Source: Athripsodes cinereus
Lineage: Eukaryota > Arthropoda > Insecta > Trichoptera > Leptoceridae
NCBI GenBank assembly: GCA_947579605.1
Contig: OX388318.1
Span: forward strand, 806,001-870,000
Reading direction: 5' to 3'
DNA length: 64,000 nucleotides
This document shows positions 10,662 to 23,800 of this stretch, one piece after another. The translations under genes were made by a program, and so were the position numbers. A model generated the notes under the pieces. That model worked only from the letters and a program-made list of their open reading frames with translations. It ran no database searches and was not told the origin of the DNA. Numbering within the stretch: the stretch's first letter is position 1; each line of letters starts with the position of its first letter.

Positions 10662-10802
10662 GGGTTAATTGGAAGAAATCGCGCCTCTGCGATAAACTCG
10701 CCCTCTGTATATTGATTGTATGATTGTCTTTGTTTTAAATGTATTTTTGTGTGAATTTGCTTGTAATCAATGTACAGTAAAGAATAAATAAATAAATAAT
10801 TA
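10662..10802 (+). repeat. LINE/SINE 3' tail
   Basis: Reads GGGTTAATTGGAAGAAATCG, then ATAAACTCGCCCTCTGTATA, and ends AATCAATGTACAGTAAAGAA plus an AATAAATAAATAA tail. The same tail occurs at 15318-15475 and 35587-35732. This is a common 3' end of insect LINEs. Confidence 0.7.
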
Positions 10803-11540
10803 TTCTAAAATAATATTGTGTGTATGTAAATATAAAATAAAGTTGCTAACCACACAAATAAATAGTTTTGTAAAATATTGTTTAAAAAATATATTGTCCT
10901 ATTCAAGTTCAAAGAGAAAACATTAAGTAAGCCTAAGTCTAGCAAAGTCAAGTCCAATATCAATTGAATTGAATCAAAAATAAATAAAAAGATAGCAATT
11001 TTTGCAAAGCTTAACTAAACTAAATATTATATCTGTGGTAATTTGATTTAATTATAGGTATATATGTTCGATTTATATGAAAATCAGATATTTTACTGAA
11101 TAATTGTCTCTTAAAACCTAATTAAATTGCACTAAAAATACTAAAATTATTTCAGTATGATGACAAAATGATAAATATAATTTGAAGAATCAATTTTATA
11201 TGCTGACAATTATTATGTACTCTTTGATCCTGTAAACTTTACTTTTGTCGACATATTATAATATTAGCCTTGGCCATATCACCACAGATATAATATAGTA
11301 AAGTGAGAGCTCCAATTCTAACAAGATTTAGTCCAATACGAATACAAAAGATCGTATATTACCCACAATTTCAACAAGACTGAGTCAAATGTTATAAATA
11401 TAAGGAATAGTTTTAGCCTCAATTGCATCAAGTTCAAGCCTAATGCGAATTCAAAGGATGATGTTAATCATGCTACCAGTAAGGTCAACTCTGGAATTAA
11501 TATGCATAAATGATGAAATTTTCACCCTCATTTAGCAAAG
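10803..11540. other. 3' flank of gene A
   Basis: AT-rich. A loosely periodic block at 11290-11500 (CCAATTC.., TTTCAACAAG.., TTGCATCAAG..) may be an old tandem repeat. No gene seen. Confidence 0.3.
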
Positions 11541-11546
11541 TTTATT
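11541..11546 (-). terminator. candidate poly(A) signal of gene A
   Basis: AATAAA on the minus strand about 150 bases after the gene A stop codon, a plausible cleavage/polyadenylation signal. Confidence 0.4.
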
Positions 11547-11691
11547 ATTGAAGTTGAATAATAGCAACAGTCATTTTTCAGAAAACTCAACAACCAATAG
11601 ACTTGCGCTAAAAGTGTTCTCAGCCAAAGCAGTTCTCTGGCGACACCAAATTCCTCCAAATCTTAGAATCTCTTAATGATTCTCGTAATTA

Positions 11692-11836
11692 TTACCATAC
11701 TGCTACTTTATTATCATAAGCATACATTTCTTTATGTGCATCTTGCTCCTGAATTTGGCTGCTGCCATCCACGACAGCCTCTTCATCTCCTACTGGTTCT
11801 GTAGTTCTGTTTCCAGCTTCCAAGAAGTAGAATGCA
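11692..11836 (-). CDS. gene A exon 5 (C-terminus)
   Basis: Follows a TTTTCCAG acceptor. It completes the last membrane segment (AFYFLEAG) and then encodes a hydrophilic tail with VGDEEAVVDGSSQIQEQD before TAA. It is too short for simple ORF calling. Its position and phase match exon 5 of gene B, although the tails themselves are unrelated. Confidence 0.85.
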
Positions 11837-14800
11837 CTGGAAAACGAAAATAATGTCAATAATTAACAAGATCATATTACATATGATAATGGGACGAGCA
11901 TTTTTATACTTCGATATTTTGTATTTTTATTATTTTGTCTATAATTGGGTTTAATTAAAAAAAAACGTTTATTTTTTAAAGAAAAATACAATAGATTAAT
12001 ACGATTATTTTGTTGATAATAAACTATCTTGTTATTTTTTGCGAAAATGTCGTAAAGTTACATTATTTGGGTTTATTTTTCCACAACATGAAAATTCGCG
12101 TTGTTTGTGAGAAAAATGCGAAATTCGCGAATGAAATCGGGTTTATCGCAAACGCGAGAAATTCAGGTCTCCATCAATTAGTTGATTAAAAGTCTTTGCA
12201 TTTGTTTTTTTAGTATGAATCGAAATGGTAAAACTTGAAAAATTGATAAAATGATTTGAGTTTGACAAAGAAAAATGTCAAAAGAAAGGTCGTGTCGGCT
12301 GCGTGGCATTATTTGTTTTGCATTACATTACATAGAAAGTATATTCAGCATTTCAGTTATCAATACATCCAAGTAAATAACCACAATGAACACCAATTAG
12401 ACTCCGTCTGGTGCCGACGGCTTCTCCACGCGGCCACGGACCCTCCCGAACGAGGCGTCAAAACAACAGTATATCAATCTTCACAATCATATCCAACCAG
12501 TATATTTATATCTTTTTTATTGGGTAAAACTAGACTCTGTTTCATAAAATTTTATCGGAAATTATATAAAATGTAAAAAATAGTATTTTACTACGCAATT
12601 TTCATTAAAACTTTCTTCAATTTCAGTCAGAACACGTATTGATAAACGCCATTTTGATTTAACATAGAGCCATCTATGTGAAGTTCTTTAAAGTATTACG
12701 CCTACGCTTATGAATATTTTGAACAAGGCGAAACGTTAGCGTTACGATAACGTTAGTGTAGACTCTACACTGTAAAGTTGCCAGACGGTAAAATGTATTA
12801 TTTTAAATATACACACTTGAATACCACGGATTGCCTAGTAAGTATTGAGAGCATTTTTTTAATTTTCTACGCCAGGCACCTCTACCGACGAACGCCCAAA
12901 GCATTTATGATCCGGGCATATTAATTATAATAATTATTAATAGGTAACGGAGGCGTATTTATTTACTTATTTTGTTTATTCAATCTTATCAATAATATTA
13001 TTATTGTTCACTGCCTTTCACATATCGATACAGAATGCAGGCCTGATGACACAAGTATTTTAGAATTAAACCTCACATGAAGGTACAAAAAAATGACAAA
13101 CAAAAGAAAAATAATAAACACGTCTGTTATACTAATATAATACCTAGAACTAAAACTAAGTTGTCAAAAGAAAAAAGTCAATTATGGTTTAGAGTCTAGA
13201 AATATAATAGAAAATATTAAAAACGAATATGATCCAAAAAGAAATATTAAATTTTATTTTTATTAGGTACATAAATTTAAATTTTGAGTAAAAATGAATT
13301 TAATTATACCACACGATTTGGTAAAAAAAAAAATACATGATCAAGCAATGTTTGATGATGCAAATACAAAACAAATTTCAATTTTTAAATTATTCAAGAA
13401 TATTTATATACAAAATGAGGATTGAAAACAACATAGATGTTAAAAAATATAGTATTACTGTATTCTTAATTCAAAACTCGCAGCTTTCATTTTGTGACGT
13501 AGTTATTGCAAGCAAGCGATGTATAAATTTTGTCTATGATAATGTCTATAATTATGATTAGATGTCAAAAACTTCTAACAGGCTCTAAAGTAGCATTCAC
13601 ATTGCTTCACTTTGGATGATCATCCAGAGTGTCAGGGTCAAACCTGTTCATCGAAAGTGAACACGTCTGTTCACATTTGTTCATCCTATGCTTTCACTGC
13701 CATGTCTACTTTCTCACTCATGTTGTATGTAGTTTGACGTATTTTCGTATAAAAATAATTAAACAAATTCAATAATGAAAAATAACACTTAAAATAAATT
13801 AATATAGCTCTCGACTGCATAACAATTTTGTACATGATTCTGACATTCAATACAAATTCATAGAGAATAAAACAAATAATAAGATGAAACTTGTTTATGG
13901 TCGTTTCAGTGAAAGGACCTTTCATCAAAATTATGACGAGTGGTAATCTCTTTCCTCCGTCATCGCTAGTGATCACTATTGATGAAACGCCTGTTCACAC
14001 CTGTTCATCTTGGAGGATCATCCGGAGTGATCACTGAAAGTGAACGTATGTGAACGACCCTTTAGATAGATGTAATACTCACATGTAAACTACTATACTT
14101 GGCAGAGTAGTTAAAGCGCCTAGGAAGAAGAACGCTCCTGGAAATGATTCCATAGTAAGTACGTAGATTTTATTGTAGAGAGGATAGTAGATGGTTGGAG
14201 TCAGGGCATCCAGGATACCTATGATGGAGTAGAGTCTACCTGGAAAAAGAAACAGGAAGATCAGGAGTTGCCGTCATATGCATATTTTTTTTTCTGTCAT
14301 TAAAATAATACTTATATCATGTTTCAAGAATGCTTAATAATAGTTTATCAAAAGAGAATTGTTTTTTTCTGGATAATCTTCTTTCATAGTAAACCGTTCC
14401 TTTTACAATGAGTTGATAGAAATGTTCGTTCGTCGGTAGAGTCTCGGCCTCGTGAACAGGGGGTCCGTGGTTCGATCCCAGGTGCCGGCAAACTCCCCTT
14501 TCACGACACAAGCTTTTAGCTTACCTACTGTGAAAGGTGTATAAAGTTTTATTTGGGTTTATAACAAAACCCAGATAGAGTATATTTTTTTTAAATGTCG
14601 TTGAAGGGATGAAAGAGCTGCTTTCTGGCTGTGTTCTGAAAATGGTCGTTAACCCATTATAAAGTGATTACGGTATTATATCATTCATTAAGAATATTAT
14701 AATATCCTCTTTAGCTGCTGTTTTCAATTAATACGTCTTTAATAAAAAAATTGATCCGTTTTTTATGTGATTCAATTGGAATCGGTACATTTACAGAATT

Positions 14801-17800
14801 AGTACACTAATATCGCTATCAAAAAATAGGGGTTGATGGTAGAGTAATGAAAATTTAGGGCTTTATGTATTTTTTAATATCTCACCATAAAAAAATAAAA
14901 AAAAGTTGTCCAAAAATAAAAAATTTAAATTCGGCGTGGACCACCCTTAACTTTAAGGGATATGAAATAAAGATATTGGCCGATTCTCAGATCTACCCGA
15001 TAAGCATACAAAATTTCATCAAAATCGGTCTAGCCGTTTCGGAGGAGTATGATAACAAACACCGTGACACGAGAATTTTATAAATATTAGATGTCATCCA
15101 TGATACGCGGTATTATGAATTCAAACCAAATCAACCGAGTAAAGTGCCTGCTATTATGAGAATATGTATACGTTAATAATTAGATGTTACACATATTTAT
15201 GAAGTATAAAGATAACTTTTGTTTATAATAAATTACTCTTAATATGTCATTTTTAATATTGTTATTAATCCACTGGCGTAAAAAATAACATGACCAAGTC
15301 AAGACTTTCATGTTGCTAAAGCCCGGTTAGTTGGAAGACATCGCATACTAGCGATAAATTTATTCGCCATCTGTACATTGAATAGTTTAACTGATGTTTT
15401 TATGATACTTTGTGTCGATTTGAAATAATGTAACCAATGTACAATGAAGAATAAAATAAATAAATAAATGAAATGAAACCGTAATAGTGTTTCATGTTGT
15501 AATGTTTATATTTGGTCATTAATGGGATATGAGAAAAAATTATTAAAAAAAAATTTAATCAAGGTATATTTTAGTGTTTGCAAGCATTGTTTCTATTTAT
15601 ACTTGCAGCTTTATAAAATTATTACAAATAAAAAAAATGACATCTAGTTACAGTACGTACTGCAATCAGCTGATTATGAGTAAACAGAAATATCAACGCA
15701 CGATTCACATAATATTTACAATGGAGGCGTTGCTGTCGAATGGCGGCAATTTATGAATTAATCGAACTGTCGGGCGAGGTGACATCCGATAAAAAAAATT
15801 AAGACGAAATTAGGATTATTTTTTTCATAAAATATTACAAATGCTAAAACAAAATTAATTTATTCACCAATGTCTGGAAATAAAGTTAGGTACATAATAC
15901 AATGTGAATATATGTAAAAATGACTATCCTTAGCTACCGCGCGGTTGGCTTCCACGTGCCTACTCTCTGACTGTTATAGTCAGTTGTCGCGTAGTGAGAG
16001 TCAATTAAAAATAGGACTGGGATATTCATTACGTACGTATGTAGTTAAATATTTACATTTCCTAATACTTTAAGGATACGTTTCCGGTGACTCAAGCAGT
16101 GCTTCAATAAAGGGTCAACCACACCAAGATGACTTCATATCTAATAGCACGCTTCCATTTAACATTATACGTTAAAAATAGCGCCTGCATGTGGGCAGAA
16201 ACATTCGCATAATAAAACTAGACATTATATTATACTGTTTAAAAAAATGCTTTTAATAATAATTATACTTAACTATACTCTCCCTAAGTGAAGTAGGCAG
16301 AGAAAACGGAACGCCATATAGATCTATCCTTAAGGGGCGTTCACATTTGTTCACTCTGGACGATCCTCCAAAATGAAAAGGGGTATTGAATAGACGTTTC
16401 ATCAATAGTGATCACTAGCGATGACGGATGAAAGTGATTACTACCCGACATAATTTTGATGAAAGTTCCTTTCACGGAAATTACCATAGACAAGTTTTTT
16501 TCCCTATTATTTCTCTTATTTTCTTGCTGTCGAGAATTTTATTAATTTGTTTTAATTTTTAATAACTGTTATATTACATTTATTTATTTTTACAAAAATA
16601 CGTCAAACTACATACCTACAACATGACCGTGAGTGTTGACACGGCAGTGAAAGCATAGGATGAACAAGTGTGAACAGACGTGTTCAATTTCGATGAACAG
16701 GTTTGACCCTGACACTCTGGATGATCATCCAAAGTGAAACAATGTGAATGGTACTTAAGCTCTATTTTATTATAATTATATATTTATGTGCAAATAAAAA
16801 GATAATTTTATATCATTATTATTTTCTACTCGAAAATCATAGCCAAACTTTGCTTAAATCGAGGCTATTTTTGTGTAACATTCACCTACATCGTTATCAG
16901 TAATATTATTGAAGGACAAGGTTCTTGTTAATGATTAGATAAGTACTAGAGATGCGCCGAGTACTCGGTTAGTAATCTGAACCGGGCTACCCGGTATATT
17001 CAGCGCTATTCAAATATTTGTATGCTGCCAAGTTGCCAAGTACCCGGTTACTAGTCTGTACTCGGTATATTCGGTACTACTCAAGTATTTGTATTCTGCC
17101 GAATAAATAGGTTCAAGTGCCGAGGATTCAGTTTAAATAAAGAAATATAATTATATGTATGATAGATATAATGAAAAACAGCTCGTCAGTGGTGTAGATA
17201 CCTACATGGTGTGTTGTAAATGTATGTAACAATATACATACATAGTCATCCAAGTATTTTTTTAGAAAATAAACTTGTTTATTGAATTGATGAGTATTTG
17301 TGGTTTAAAATATGAAGGAACGCATTCATTTAACACAAAAGTAACGATTAATATTTGGAGGGATGTCGCCACCTCACTTGCAGGTGGCGCGCCGCGAATC
17401 TCTGTTAAGGCTTGTTTTCGAATTTCAGAGCGTTTGTATGAAACAGAATAACTCAGCCGAGTACTCGTTGGCAAACTACCGATACTCGGTTTTTGGGTAA
17501 AGCTTATACTTGGCCCATCTCTAGTAAATACTAATTTCTCGACATAGGTATATATGTCAAAATTTATTTTAAAATTAAAATGTTGTAACAATCTTATGAT
17601 GAACAAACTTGCTTGACTTCAGGAAAGTACGTCATCGAATTTCTCCGAATCACAAAAATGTGTTATAGCGGTTTTTCAAACTCGGCGACACATATGTAGT
17701 AATATGAAGTTAATTTTTACAGATTTTGTTTTATATTATTTTTATTATAACATACTAATAAAAGTTTATATATTTAAAAAAAGATATATCTAGGTTTTTG

Positions 17801-20800
17801 CGATAAACCCAAATACAACCCTTCACAGCAACCTAAATAAGCTTGTGTTTTATTTTATATTTTGTATAAAAAGTATGATATTGTTTTTAATTAAAATGAA
17901 TTTAAAAACACTGTATAATTTCCAAATTAAATTTATTCACCTCAAACGTTTTCGCCAAGGCTTCTACTTGGCATCATCAGGAGGACTAATTAGTTAAAGT
18001 TCATATTTAGTGAGTATGTTTTCTATTACTAACTTATACTAAGGGTGGGGGGGAGTTTGAAGGTGGGGGAGAAAGGGCGGAGTTGAGGGTGCTTGATAAG
18101 AGGGAAGGAGATGGGTATATCAACAAAGGAGATGCATATGGTATTTGGATATTCACCAAATTGTTCTTGTTTTTATGGATTTCAAGAATCTCCAAGGCAT
18201 TTAATTTGCTAATCTTATAATTATAAGAAATTATACAGTGTTTTTAAATTCATTTTAATTATAATGAATTTCCAAAGTGTTAACACAAAAACATTTGATT
18301 TATTATATTGTTTTTATTAAAACATTTGGAATATTATTAATGTAATCAATCTTTATTACCATCGCGGAGGGTAGGACCGAAAGCAGAAATTTTAATGGTC
18401 GACCAAGAGATGCTTATATGGACCAACTGAAGAAGTACATGAACTGTGGCACATACGTAGAACTAAGGAGACTAGCTGAGAATACGTAGGAATGGAGAAG
18501 ATAATCCAAACTCGTTGCAGACCAATCCCATAGATTGTAACTCACTTTATATAATATTTATTATCTTTATTTGAAAAACTCGTATAGAAGATTTTTTCGT
18601 GCATTTTCAATTTTTTTTTTAATTCTAGAAATGTTGTTAGTCTGCATATCTGCACAATATATATGTTGCCTACCATAGCTTATTCGTAATTTATTGAACA
18701 AACGTCATTGTTTACAGAATCATTTTTATTTACGCGGCGGCAGAATTGCCATCCACACTTCTCAGCATTTTACAACCAGATAAGTCTCCATATGATCAGT
18801 CATGATCACACAAAAACTTAACAGTCTAATGCCGGGAAAAATTCACCTATCCAGATATACAGGATATCAAAGGATTAGGCTCAAAACGCGGGATCAAAAT
18901 ACCAGCATTGTGCCTGAAATATCTGTGTTCAGAAACCTTTTTACAATTTTACAAGTGTTTATTATAATAGATTTTTGAATTTTAATGTACAAATTAACCG
19001 GTAAATCTAATTTTGGTAAATTATTTATTAAAGATTTCGGAGTTACCCCTGTAGCTGACATGACTAAAGGTATTTTATAAACGGACCTAGAATGCCAAAT
19101 ATTTTTTATTTCTCCTGCTAGTTCTGTATATTTACGTATTTTTTCTGCGACGGTTGTTTGTATATTATGTGTATTTGGGACAGCGATGTCGATTAGGTAC
19201 GTTATTTTATTACGTTTATCATGTAATACTAAATCGGGTCTATTATGATGTATTTGTCTATCTGTTATTATGGTTTTATCATAATAGAGCCTATAATTTT
19301 GATTTTCTAATACCTGTTCCGGGTTGTATTTATAATAAGGTATTACATTATTTGAGTTTAAAAGATTATGTTTAATAGCTAAATTTTGATGTATAATTTT
19401 TGCTACATGATTATGTCTATAAGTATACTCAGTTTGAGCGAGAGTGGAACAACCCGAAACTATGTGTTGAATTGTTTCCGGTTTGGCCAGACATTTCCTA
19501 TACGAATCATCAATTATATTTTGATTTTTTATAATATATTTTTGATAATATTTTGTATTTATTACCTGATCTTGAATTGCTAGCATAAAACCCTCGGTTT
19601 CCCCATACAATTCCCCAATGGTCAACCACCTGTTTGACGCATATTTGTCAACATAAGATTGGTTGAGATCATTGAGGTGTCTAGCATGAAGTTCCTTCCT
19701 ACCCCAAGATTCTAACAAAATATTTAAATAGTTTAATCGCGGACCTACTGTTTCGTCATTTAAATTTAAAGGTGTATGATTTTTATCGGCCTGTATTATA
19801 ATTTTATGTAGTATGGATTAGTATGGAATTATTTTGTTTGTTTTTAAAAAAAAAATTATTGAACAAACGTCATTGTTTACAGAATCATTAAGGTATAATA
19901 ATAGTATAAGAGAAATAATTATTATTTATCGTGTCGAAACCCAGAAAAAAAAATCAACCAAACCGATCTCGAGTACTGTGCAAAACGCACAGCAAGTGGA
20001 AATGTGTCAATGTCAAGAAAATCCTCCATAGTGCATGTGACAGGGCACAATAGACAAATAAAAAATAATAAAACTTTGTTGTTTTATGTACGGTACAGTT
20101 TTTAGGTTTTATGTATGTCAAATGTGATTAAATTTAATTCTAAGTAACTGCCACATGATAACTTGCCGTGTAGTGGGTCACCAATATATAGCAGACTTAC
20201 TTACATAACATTGTCAGGTAATTATCATTATTTACCAGGCAGTTCACCTTGTCCGAGATTAGGGCAGAATAAATATTCTAATAATTCAATGTGTATTTAT
20301 TATATGTCACCATATCGAACTAGTCAACATAATGTTACACATAGATTATTTTTCATCTCATAGTCTGATGGATAATAATATTTTTCCTTTCAAAAACAAA
20401 AAATGTATATTTCGTAAAGCATCTGAAGATATTTTAGAAATAACGAAACGACAAACTATTTATCAAATTAATGTCTTAACTACGACTACTACTATTACTA
20501 TACCATCAGAGCATATATCACAAGTGGAGTAGCCAGCAGACCAGCTGCATATAACAAATGTGCAAGCTGTCCTCTCCGTGCCAGTATAAAATCAAGACAT
20601 TCAGGATGGGTGGCCAACCTCATCGCTGAATTTAAAATGTAAAATACCTTATTTTTTCGAGCACCTGGCTTTCACAGGACACTCGAATACTTACGCAAAA
20701 GAGTGGGAGATCAATTCTTTATCGGGTGCTCCACGAGTGATAAAATATATTATACCTAAGTAGTACGAGTTATACCAGCCTTATACCAGCACCTAGTGCA

Positions 20801-23800
20801 GTCTAGGATTATATGTTTAACCATCGGATATTTGATATGATTTGTCACTTTTATCACTGTCAAATTTTTTGTATTATCCATATTTTATTGAATAAATTAT
20901 TTAAATATTTTAATATAAATTCTTTCTACTGTAAGATGTGAGCCTTTTTCATGTTGCTCCATGCGTGTCTTTCATGGGCTGTTTTTGTGCAATCCCTGTT
21001 AATGACCTATGTAGATGATGTTGCCATCAATTTAAATTTTGAAACCGATCTTTTTTCGTTAAATACGTTTTATTAGTTATAATTTGTCTCACCTATTTCT
21101 GATCTGTCAACAATTTTCGATGTGATGGTTTTGATAATCATTGGATTAAAACCAGAAAAGCACTCCACAATTGATCCTACATACATCCAAGTAACTGTTG
21201 GGGCAAAAGCGAACACGAAAGCTCCAGCTATCTTACTGGAACTAGCCAGAACACCGAGCCAATAGTCATTCACTTTCAGCCAGCGGTTCAGAATAAAAAC
21301 AGCAAACATGGTTCCTGTGAATAAAACAAAAAGACATGAGTGTTCAATTTATACAATGAATTAATACTGTGAATGGGTTTTGATATTGGCCTTTGTTTGA
21401 CAGGATTGGCCGTAACATCAAGAACTCAAGTCTATTCATTACTTTTGCCGAAATGTCTGCAAGGACAAAAATCCCAAAGACTTCTCAAAAAAATAGCTAT
21501 GTGAACAAAATAAACACAATAGAAGTTAAGTATGAAAACTGTCTGGTAGGTATACTAATCAAACTGTATTGTATTAACTAGAAATGTACAGGAAAAAATT
21601 GTAATGCGACCTTTCCAATTCTGTACCAAACACATTGGTGTTGTAAGCCTTAAAGGACATAGCTTGTTTTTTTTTTTAATTGCAAGGGTCCTTTGATGCC
21701 TTTGCTAGGTAAGTTGGATTATAAATACCATAATTACATAAGTAATAGTAGGAAAGAGACTATAAGCATTTTGAAATTATAAAGTGAAACAGTACCTATA
21801 ATAACATTATTAATGTCGTAGATTTTGGAATAATAATTATGGTTTCTGAAAAAAAAAATGGTCATGCGTTACTAGTCTTTACCATAAAGCTCAATGGGTA
21901 AAAGGGAGAAATGGTAAAATATGTATAACTAAGCTTTTTGTAGGCCAACGTATTTGTATTTTGAATATATGTATATGTATGTTTTTACGATGTTCATAGT
22001 TTTAATAGATTGATATATTTGAATAATATGTTTACTGACTATTAAAATTTTACTCACACTGATGAATTATGTGAATTCACTCACCAAAAATGTGAACAAC
22101 GGATGAATATGTCCCATAAATGCTGTACTCGATTTCCGTGAATTTAAATTTGTATCTTAGAAACAAGTACACTACTCCGAGCTCCCCTGAAAAACAATCA
22201 ATCAATTTGAGTTTATGAAGTTTTTCACCATATGTTTCCTCTAGCTGTTTTTAAGTTTAGTTTTTCTCTTGATTGCTTTTATTTCAAGTAGGTAGGTATA
22301 TCGTATTGTTTATTGTAATATTAGGGCTGTTTTAGTATTATATTTTATTAATAAATAATTGTCTATAATCTATATGTTTTTATATTCATAATTTCTATCC
22401 TTTCAAAATGTGTTGCAAGTTTTTGCATAAACTTATTTCAACCAAATAAGCGTAAATTTCAATCATTTCTACACTCAGTAAAGGACCAATTACTTATGGA
22501 TATTTTTATTATTTAATCTCATATTATAAATAAATAATTAAAATACAGATAATCAGATTGATATTTTATTACAAATAATTGAGATAATGATTAATACTCA
22601 TTCATAGGCTTTTTTTTTTGATTGACTAATAAATTTTCAGTACAAGTACAGTGCAAATATTTTTTTACATAAGAAAAAATATGATGATATGCAGAGGCGA
22701 GCTTATCACTACATAGTGATTTCTTCCATCTAACCACGATATCTATCTATAATGCCATCTCCGTCACATGGGACAGCGAACTGGCGATCTGCATGTTATG
22801 AGCAAATCAAATACAAATCATCCTCAATTGCCGCGTACAGACAGCTGGATGCGAACGTCAATCAGCAAAATCTTAAATCTTTCGGCGACAATTCGGAAAA
22901 TTCTCCGAAGAAATATGCGAATTAATGCTTTCGTTACCCATCCATGAGACGCAAAGACCCAACATCAACATGTTGAGTTGGGTTTTTGCATTGATGAAGA
23001 GTGTGATGATCCTACCTATTTTAAACCATTCTAAGCTCCGAATTTGCAACATCCTAGCTTCTAAACTATACCTACTGTAATAATTGATTCCCAAACTAGA
23101 AGTGACAACCCTATTCAGCTAGCTAAGAATTGTATGAATTTTCGCATTGTTGCAAATATACGTACGAAATATCGCATTCCTAATTGAATTAATTAACGAA
23201 TTTTGGCCTTTCGTGATCGTCTCGATTTATCTATTAACTATTTTCATAGATTTAGACCCAGTACGTTGTGTTTTGACGATAATTTTACCTACGTTGTGTA
23301 TTTTTTTTAAAACGCAAAATAAGTCACCTGAAATATACATTTCAATAATCAAAAAGAACAACAAAATCACAAAATCAATAAAACAATTTAAACATGAATT
23401 TTGATACATATTAACTCTGAGATCAACTTTGACGTCAGATCACTTACCTTGAGATACTGTAAAATAACATTATAAAAATAGTGCATAATAAAACATAACG
23501 AAATATAACATAACAATCATCATAACATAAAATTCAAATAATATTATTCTATATCATTACGAGAATGTTGTATGGTAACTGGTTGCCGATCTATGTCCCT
23601 ACATAAGATAACCATTTCATAGTTTCTATAGCCGATGTATGTACATATGTTCTACAACATACCTACTAATTCGTTGCGTCGTAAAGGACAGTGGCGCACC
23701 CAAAACATAACTTTACTACTTTTGAATATTAATTAAATTTCAACACAATTGCTATGACATCATTTTCAGAGACTAACTACCATGTTAGTGCATGGAAAGC

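Noticed and set aside
12400..12465. GC-rich patch as a possible exon or CpG-type promoter
   Set aside because: No open frame consistent with splice sites and no copies elsewhere in the window.
23147..23404. 85-codon frame repeated identically at 28906-29163, suggesting a duplicated gene
   Set aside because: Both lie at the same place in the two LTRs. The amino-acid text is low complexity and has no domain, so the identity comes from the LTR duplication.
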